From the NCBI RefSeq assembly GCF_000220395.1, contig NW_004087598.1:1-32680 (forward strand): a stretch of DNA of 32,680 bases, in the 5' to 3' direction. Within the stretch, counting starts at the first letter, position 1. Each line of letters opens with the position of its first letter. The stretch comes from Ichthyophthirius multifiliis (lineage: Eukaryota > Ciliophora > Oligohymenophorea > Hymenostomatida). This document shows, one piece after another, positions 25,601-32,680 of the stretch. Both the position numbers and the translations under genes were made by a program. A model generated the notes under the pieces. The model made no database searches. It worked only from the letters and a program-made list of their open reading frames with translations, and was not told the DNA's origin.

Positions 25601-26563
25601 TTATAAAAGGAGGGGTATTATATGGAATAAATGTAGAAAAAGTTTATTTATTGAAATCTTAATTTACTAATAATTAGGCTTTATAAGAAAGCGGCGGAGT
25701 CTTTTATTTAGAAAATTCAACTATATAAGAGTGTATATAAAACAATTTCTAAAAAAATAAAGCCTTAATGAATTCTGGGGGAGTCTTTTATTTAGATAAT
25801 TCTGATTTTATTATAAATAAAAATAATATTTATTAACAAAATTAAGCCTAAGTAGGTGGTATAATGAGATATATTAATAAATTTCCATAATTTATAGGTG
25901 ATAGACTATAAAAGAAAGATATTGATAACGAATATTTTCGAAACGTAGGATATTTATATGGAACAAACTACTGCTCATACCCATAATTAATAATCGCCTA
26001 GAATAAGTAAAGTGAAGCGATAGCTTTAATAAAAGAAAACCATAAAACAGGAAAACTATAAGCATTCAACTAATATGATCCAAACTAACCCTTTTAAATA
26101 AAAGACTAATAAAGTGGTGGTAAAATATCGGAAAAGATGAGATTTAGGCTAATAGATGAGGAAAAACGAGAAATTAGATTCCCTTTAGAAAATATAAAGA
26201 TATCATAAAATTTAAGACAGGAATTCTAATAAATGAATTTGAAAGTATAATCTACAAATGATTTTAACTATAATGGAAATTTAATTTAATCTTTTAATTA
26301 TTAAGATTATGCCTTTGTTTTCGATTTCTATATAAGTGTAAAACCTAAAAAAAACATAACATTAGTGATATAAACTACTTAATTGTTTCCTAAGATAAAT
26401 TTAGAAAAAAAAGATTTTGAAAATTCCTATTTATAAATTAAAGCCTAAATTTTCTTTAGAGAATGTATTTAAGGAGAAGTCATTATTGAGGAAGCTTCAA
26501 CTTTAAAATGTTTTAAATGTCCTTAAGGTTTTAAATATAAATATTTAAATAATATATATATAT

Positions 26564-26619
<56 letters not shown>

Positions 26620-28486
26620 AAAATATAGCTTTTAAACATAAAACTTAGAATAACATTAATGTTTAACATGTCCTATAGAAGCCTTAAAATGCATGGAAAA
26701 CTTCGTTTTATTAAAATAAGGATATTGGAAATCATATATATATTCCGAGGATATATTTTATTGTAAAAACGCCCCTTAAAATTGCATTATTAGTAAAGAC
26801 TAGAAAAAAAATGAATGTATAGAAGGTACTACAGGTCCTTTATGTCAATCTTGTGATGTATATGGCTTTTATTGGGGTGATAAATATGGTTATAATTAAA
26901 ATTATACATGTACTAAATGCATTTAATATTATAGTATAATCAATATAATTATAATTATTCTAATATTATTATGCTTATCGGTTTATTTACTCTATTAAAT
27001 AAAACGATAATTATATTTTAGTGAAAAGCTTATTTTATGTTAATATTTGAGAAAATCCAACTTTATATTGATGGGAAAAAGTGCTATTATAGACGAAGGG
27101 GCTATATATACTAAAATATTTATAAATCATTTATAGATAGTAATGATTATTAGATCCTTTTAGATAAATATGCCTGCTTTTATTAATTTTTTTGATATAG
27201 TAGGCGGTGATCCTTTATAATTAACACTTTATAATTTAGATTGTTTTTTTAATAAGTTTACTTATGTCCCTGTATATATATAGAGATTGATTACAGTTAT
27301 ATTAACTCCTGTATGCTTAATTATAATGCTTTATATTATGATTAAACTTTAGAGGGTTAAAAATCATTTATCAATAAATAAAAACTAGATTATTTTCGTC
27401 TTTGTTTTTTTTTATTTATTCTTCGAACCTTCCATCCTATAAAAATTAAGTTCATCAATAACTTGTAGTACTTTCGGTTCTTAAAGATACATTTAAGCCG
27501 ATTTAACTAATATTTGTTATACTAAAATACATTTGTTTTATACTTTAATACTAATTTTACCTCTTATATTGATAATTCTTTTTATTATTCCACTAATTGC
27601 TTTAAGGTATATGTTCAAAAATAAAAGTAAACTAAACAAGTCTTGTATAAGGATAATGTTCGGGTATATATTCTAAGAATATAAATAGGAGATTTTCTAT
27701 TGGGAATTCGTTAAATTTTATATGAAATCATTCATTATGATAGCCTTGAATATTTATTAGGAAAGTACACTATTAAAAGGACTTATTATTTCTATTACTT
27801 TATTCATATATTTGCTTTTAGCTAATAAATATAAACCATACTAGTAATAAATTTTAAACTATATGGATACTTTGAGTACTTCTTTAATTTTATTATCAAT
27901 TAATTTAGCTTTATTAAATATTTCGAGTGATAATAACTTTATTTAATTTATTTCAATTAGTGCTATATATGTAATAAATCTATATTTTGTAATTAAGAGT
28001 ATTAGATATTTATTTATTAAATAAATACCTTATTTAGAATAAGATAGGAATATAATTCATAAAATATTGTTTTTTTTGAAAAATAAATTTGCGAAAATTT
28101 TTCATTTTATTAATGTTGCGCCTAAAGATAATTATAATGTTTTCAGAAATTGGAAAAAACTTAAAATAGTAGTCAAAAAATATTTCAATTAAAAATAAAT
28201 AATGAATGTTACAGAAAAAAAATTAATTGATGCTTTTAAAACATAGTCTATGACTTTTAGTTTAGAATAATAACAAAACAAAATTTTAATTTAGAAAAAA
28301 TAAAGCTAATAGTCTAAAATATCATAGTTATGTTATATAAAATAATAAGGTAATCATAAAATAAATAATCTTTAGTTTTTTTTTAAACAAAAAAAATAAA
28401 CAAATAAATAAAAAAAAGAATAAATGGAAAAAAAAGGATTGGAATTAGTTAATAATAATGTAATCAAAGAATAAAAAAAAGAATGA
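18331..28486 (+). CDS. Giant ciliate surface protein with beta-helix/POMP-like repeats and C-terminal membrane domain
   Basis: About 3,150 residues. Order: a probable signal peptide; a Cys-rich module (YTCDKGYVLNY, ELPNDCP); a long region of Ile/Asn/Gln-rich strands that looks propeller-like (IIIIKIDNLN); a right-handed beta-helix-like region (NVIIEELELQN, NVKNIHISNLKI) with POMP-like GG motifs (ENGGLFYIDN, KGGVLYG, SGGVFYLEN, SGGVFYLDN); a growth-factor-receptor-like Cys module (CFKCPQGKYSF, CLTCPIEALKC); then about eight membrane helices and a basic tail of about 130 residues. Probable introns: 18559-18595, 18735-18781, 19068-19146, 19485-19598, 20394-20425, 20884-20926, 21644-21745, 21854-21898, 22253-22292, 22539-22610 and 26528-26618. 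Five one-base frame jumps lie at 18339-18347, 18529-18531, 20011-20016, 24166-24172 and 25334-25355. The layout matches a large ciliate transmembrane family of unknown function; adhesion or sensing at the cell surface is inference. Confidence 0.83.
19491..19577. repeat. TA microsatellites inside an intron
   Basis: Three TA blocks separated by short spacers fill most of the 114-nt intron at 19485-19598 of the giant surface gene. Confidence 0.85.
22539..22610 (+). other. 72-nt intron of T-tract plus A-tract
   Basis: Starts GTAAAT, contains about 18 T followed by 14 A and ends AAAG. It joins ELSYFD to FKKETTQQ in phase 0 on both sides. Read through instead, it would place a poly-Phe/poly-Lys segment between two coding stretches that lie in different frames. 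Confidence 0.75.
26528..26618 (+). other. 91-nt intron filled with TA repeats
   Basis: Begins with GT inside CCTTAAGGTT and ends TTTATAG. More than 50 bases in the middle are alternating T and A. Splicing joins CFKCPQ to GKYSFQ, restoring the CxxCPxGKYS pattern common in ciliate Cys-rich modules, which decides the exact donor. Confidence 0.8.
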
Positions 28487-28848
28487 AATAAAATAAATAA
28501 GAAATTATCTTTTTTTTATATATATATTTCTTATAAAAAAGATTACATATATATTTTATTAAGAAAAAAAAAAATATATATAAATAATTCGTCAATTAAT
28601 ACTAATTATTATATATTTATATTTATACTTTTCGATTTAATTTTTATAATTATAAAATTATATATTTAAAGATATTTAGGTAATATATATATTTTATATA
28701 AATGATTTATTAAATTTTTTTTATTTTCTTTAATAATATATTAAAAATATTTTTAAAATATTAATATATTATTTTATAAATAAATATTTTTATTAGTTTT
28801 TAAAAAAAATAATGTTATAAAATGTATATATTGTAAAAAAATCTTTTT

Positions 28849-28911
<63 letters not shown>

Positions 28912-29321
28912 ATGTAATATATTATTAATTAACTATTAATATAATTATTATTTTTTTTTTAAATATATGTTTAATTTTATATATATATAATTTTTAATAT
29001 TTTTATATTATATATTTTCATATGTTTTATAATTTTATAATATAATATAAATGTTTTATTTATTGATTTAATTTCGTAAATATTTTTCCCTATTATTTTA
29101 TCATTTATATTTATACAATTTTTTTTTAATTATTAGTATTAATAATAAATATTTATACTTAATTTATAAATTATTATTTTATATTTAACTTTTTTTTATA
29201 TTTAATATTTATAATTTTAATTTTTTATTTAAAATAATTATTTAACTCTTTTTATTGTTTTTAAAATAAATTTAATATAAAAAATATTAAATGCTAAGAA
29301 AAATTATAGAAAAAAAAAATA
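28487..29321. other. Convergent AT-rich intergenic region
   Basis: About 835 bp between the stops of the giant surface gene and the acid phosphatase gene. It holds a TA microsatellite at about 28853-28897 and otherwise mixed A/T sequence. No coding-like frame was seen on either strand. Confidence 0.7.
28853..28897. repeat. TA dinucleotide microsatellite, intergenic
   Basis: Uninterrupted alternating TA of about 45 bases in the convergent space between the giant surface gene and the phosphatase gene. Confidence 0.9.
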
Positions 29322-30853
29322 TCAATTATTAATCATCTATTTTTAAATACTTTCATAGTCTTAATTTACTTTTACTAAAGCATCTTTATTTTTTATTCTA
29401 AAATATATCGTATACCCTAATGTTCCCAAAAACAAAATAGAAAATATTACCATTAGACTAATTGACCATACCGGTACATAACTTTAATCATTTGAACTTC
29501 TAGCTTTAATTTTACATTATTTTTCAAAATCATTCACCGAATATTAATCAATATATTAAGCGAAATCTTCAAAAGGTATAATTTTTTGATTTTTTTTAAT
29601 TATATCAATATACTGTCCATTATATTTAGTCATTACATAAAATTTCTTATTATCATTTTTATCAACCCTTAACTCGAAAATATAAGAAGCTGCATATTCA
29701 GGATATTAAGTTATACATATTACATCTTCTTTTAATGTATTTTCCTTTGTTTTTTATAAACATTCCCAACTAGTTTATTTGAAAGTATTTAATAGAGTAA
29801 GAATATTTAAATCATGAGCCGAAATCATATACCATTTATAACTTTATTGCCCTTATATTTTCCCGTTCATATACTCCTTTATTTTCTACAGAAATTTAGT
29901 GGAAGTTAGTCGTCTTTATGCTTCTTTATAAAAATAAGTGATTTATATATTAATATTATATAAAAATTATAAATCATTATATATATCTTTTAATGGTTCA
30001 ATAATATTATTAAATCCTTAGTATTTTAAAGAAATTAAAGTATCGAAAAAATGATTATAGGTATCAGTTCCGAATTAATCATATTATATATTTTTATTTT
30101 AAGTTTTTAGGTAATCACTAAATTATGTTAAACTAATATTTTTTTTTATTTTTTATTTTTTTTTATAAAATAAACTAAAAAAATTACGAAGGTCTAAATT
30201 ATTCTCTTACTTTTTTCCAATCTGTATTATTTTAGTATTCATTTTACCAATTTTAAGCTTATGGGCAGGCATTACCATGACTAAATAATATTTAATCGTC
30301 TTCTTGCGCATTCATATGTATTGCAAATGGTTATTATCCACCAAAAAGCGAATAATCGCCATTTATTTATTAAACTCGTTCATTAAAAGCAGGTTCTAGT
30401 TCAAATCTTGATTAGCTTAAATTACTAAAGATTTTTGGTCCAGTATTTAAACTATAAAGTCCTGCTAATTAACTATATGCTGACATAATAGTTCTTTTTT
30501 TAATAAAATATATTTTATTAAAAAAAAGTAAATAAACTGTACCTATTAAAATCTGTTGATTATATAAACATCTAATTATAATCATAAGAAGAATTCAAAA
30601 AATTTTATTTTTATATATATTCAGCATTTAAGGCTTTCCCAAGCATAAACTGTTATCTCATTCCTACTGGAGTTAATTCACCGGTTAATTAGGTGTTTAT
30701 TTTTGGACCAAATGTATCTTAAAATATAGAGTATCTGGCTCCATGTCTGAAAACTTCAATTACTAATTTTAAATCAGTTGTTTCCGGGGAAGGTTGTGTA
30801 TTTATTTTTATTAAAAAATATAAAAAATATAATAGGATTAAATGTTTGAACAT
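29322..30853 (-). CDS. Membrane-anchored histidine acid phosphatase
   Basis: Product is 475 residues in three exons; introns at 30494-30542 and 30133-30187, both phase 2. The N-terminus is a signal peptide (hydrophobic MFKHLILLYFLYFLIKI). EVFRHGARY at about 33-41 holds the RHGxR phosphate-binding motif with the nucleophilic His37. ISAHDLNILTLL near 309-320 supplies the HD proton donor, so both halves of the active site are present. One hydrophobic span at about 426-450 near the C-terminus predicts a type I membrane protein with a short basic tail. These enzymes hydrolyse phosphomonoesters in lysosomes or outside the cell, and ciliates carry several copies. An ecto- or lysosomal enzyme is likely. 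Exon phases add up to an integer number of codons with no frame problem. Lipid or inositol-phosphate substrates cannot be excluded. Confidence 0.93.
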
Positions 30854-31132
30854 ATTTTTATTTTTTATTAAAAAAAAAGAATAAAAATTATATATATATG
30901 TATTTTATTTTTGTATTTATTTTTATTTATACAAAAAAAAAAAATTATTTATTAAGATTTTTTTACAAATACTCTTTTTTTTTTTTGTAAAAAAAAATAA
31001 ATAAATAAAATAAAATATAAATAAATATATAAAGCATTAATATAATATTTTTGTTTTTTTGTTTTTTTTTTTTTTCGGTTTGTCAATTAATAAATAGGTA
31101 ATTTTATTGTTATTATTAAGTATTCATTAATA
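30854..31132. promoter_or_regulatory. Region upstream of acid phosphatase gene
   Basis: These 279 bp hold the promoter and leader of the phosphatase gene and the 3' end of the small gene transcribed in the same direction. Long A and T runs are present (for example around 30971-31000 and 31061-31074). No specific element is recognisable. Confidence 0.4.
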
Positions 31133-31360
31133 TCATTTTTATTATTAAAATTAATTATAAAAATAATTTTAAACTCTAGATTCAACAGAACTAAAATTGG
31201 AAAGTAATTTTTTAGAATTATCGCTTTAATCAGTATAATAATTTTCATATTTTTAATTTAATATATTAAGAGTTTTTTAAATGTTTTTTATTTATTTGTA
31301 AACATCTTGCAATTCTTAAATATCATCATTATTTTTTTATATTGTTTATATTAAATCCAT
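31133..31360 (-). CDS. Small helical protein, 75 residues, unknown
   Basis: An intronless frame runs from ATG (31358-31360) to TGA (31133-31135) and contains ten or more in-frame TAA codons read as Gln. Composition is coding-like: acidic and basic residues alternate and base content rises above the flanks. The first 45 residues (for example DIQELQDVYKQIKNIQKTL) have hydrophobic residues spaced as in a coiled coil, followed by a Ser-rich segment (SDNSKKLLSNFSSVESR) and a Gln-rich end. No signal peptide or membrane span is present. I do not recognise a family; small subunits of cytoskeletal, trafficking or kinetochore complexes often look like this, but that is not evidence. It follows the same direction as the acid phosphatase gene, 279 bp upstream of it. 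Confidence 0.62.
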
Positions 31361-32680
31361 ATTTTATTTCAATATAATGAATATTAAACGAAAATATAAA
31401 TATGTATATTTATATATTTTTTAATTTTTATTAAAAAATTATATATAATATATAAAAATATAATATTTTACATATTTTTAATATATATAATAAAAAAAAC
31501 TAATATATTTATATATATTATTATTATTCAATATTATTTAAATTAGCTGTTCTGAAATTTTTTTTTTTATTTATATAATATATACACTTTTTATATATAT
31601 TATATATTTATATTAAAAAATATACTTAACAAAAGCATACAAAAAAAAATTTTATTTGATTAATAAACTAAAATTAATTATTTATAATATTTTTTTATTC
31701 ATTTTTTTTTATTTTTTAAATATATAATAAACTTTTTTTTTTTTAAATAATTTTTCATTAAATATTATAAATTTAATAATATTTTTTTACATAAACTATT
31801 ATATTTTTTTATTCTTTAATTTTTATTAATTTTCTTTTTTACAATACTTCTTTAATTATTTAATATCATTATATTTATTTGTAATTTTATATATAATACT
31901 GTTTTACTATTTTTTTGAATTAAAATATATGACTTTAAAACCTAGTTATTCTAGTTACACCTATAAATTTTGTTAAAATATAGATATTAATTTTCTAAAA
32001 AATTAACAAAAAACTATATTTTTAAAAAATGTTTATAATATTATATTTAACTAAAATAAATATATATTATTATAATTTTTAAATATTTATTTTTTTAAGA
32101 ATATCTTAAAAAGAAAATTTATTTTTTTAAATTAAGAAATAGATTATTATAAACATCGCATATAAATTTTTTAGTTTTAGTAATATAAAATCAATAATTT
32201 TATTTACATTCTTATATTTTTTAATTGTATAGAAATTAAAAAAATTTTATTAATAATGTAAATAAGAAAAAATATGTATTTACATAAATAATAAAATATA
32301 AATAATTATATAAAATATTATATAAATGTATTAATAAATATTATTTTTTTAAATATAAATATATTTTTTATTATTACTTTTTTTATATTAAAATAAATAT
32401 ATATATTATTATTTTTAAACAATTTTTTTTTTATTATTAAATACATGTAATTATTTTATATATATTCATATTTAAATATTAAAGATAAATAAATAATATT
32501 TAAATAATAAAAATAGTAATTTAAATACTATAATAATAATTCAATTTTAAATAACATATTTTTAATTTAATAAATAAAAAAGTTATAAGTTTATCTGAAA
32601 AATATTTATTTATATATATATATATATATATTTAATTATAATAACACATATATATATATATAATTTATATTAATTTATAT
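31361..32680. other. AT-rich non-coding flank
   Basis: About 1.3 kb of nearly pure A/T sequence upstream of the small gene, with TA microsatellites near 32611-32631 and 32647-32662. No coding-like frame or RNA gene was found on either strand. The promoter of the small gene must lie at its left end. Confidence 0.65.

Noticed and set aside
1-32680. Origin in a mitochondrial, apicoplast, Plasmodium or Dictyostelium genome
   Set aside because: Spliceosomal introns, nuclear-type genes such as importin and PARN, and conserved proteins running through TAA and TAG but ending at TGA fit a ciliate nucleus only.
1-32680. Transposons, retroelements or virus-derived genes
   Set aside because: I saw no transposase, reverse transcriptase, integrase, capsid or terminal-repeat signal in either strand. 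Intergenic DNA is simple A/T sequence.

Overview
The window looks like macronuclear DNA of a hymenostome ciliate, most likely Ichthyophthirius multifiliis or a close relative. It is extremely AT-rich (intergenic DNA is almost pure A and T). Every conserved gene reads through only if TAA and TAG mean glutamine and TGA is the only stop. Genes carry many very short GT...AG introns (about 32-118 nt, one of 143) made of poly-T, poly-A or TA repeats. Plasmodium and Dictyostelium are also AT-rich, but they do not reassign TAA/TAG. I name the species by inference from composition, code and gene families, not from a database match.

Nine genes are supported. In order: an MFSD1-like lysosomal transporter (minus, 1208-2792); a basic Q/N/K-rich unknown protein (plus, 3175-4169); a very large PAS-domain multi-spanning membrane protein with a 21-residue polyglutamine tract (minus, 4232-10094); a small alpha/beta hydrolase (plus, 10266-10937); a PARN-type poly(A) exoribonuclease with a long N/Q-rich tail (plus, 11107-13278); an importin-7/8-type karyopherin-beta (minus, 14311-17232); a giant ciliate surface protein of about 3,150 residues with Cys-rich, propeller-like, beta-helix/POMP-like and eight-helix membrane parts (plus, 18331-28486); a membrane-anchored histidine acid phosphatase (minus, 29322-30853); and a 75-residue coiled-coil-like protein (minus, 31133-31360). 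The genes are single transcription units, not operons. The stretches between them, 62 bp to about 1.3 kb, hold no further gene I can see. I saw no tRNA, rRNA, CRISPR array or mobile element.

The most striking pattern is that four of the nine genes contain points where the reading frame jumps although the protein on both sides is clearly the same gene. I count nine jumps. All have the same sign (one base missing) and nearly all lie in or beside an A or T run. After splicing, adding one base at each point makes the coding lengths of all four genes divisible by three. Homopolymer undercalling in the assembly is the simplest reading. Transcriptional slippage or -1 ribosomal frameshifting on A/T runs is the biologically interesting alternative.

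Many predicted proteins act at membranes or surfaces: transport out of lysosomes (MFSD1), environmental sensing (PAS protein), surface display (giant protein) and phosphate scavenging or secretory hydrolysis (acid phosphatase). Two more serve mRNA decay (PARN) and nuclear import (importin). I see no sign that neighbouring genes work in one pathway.
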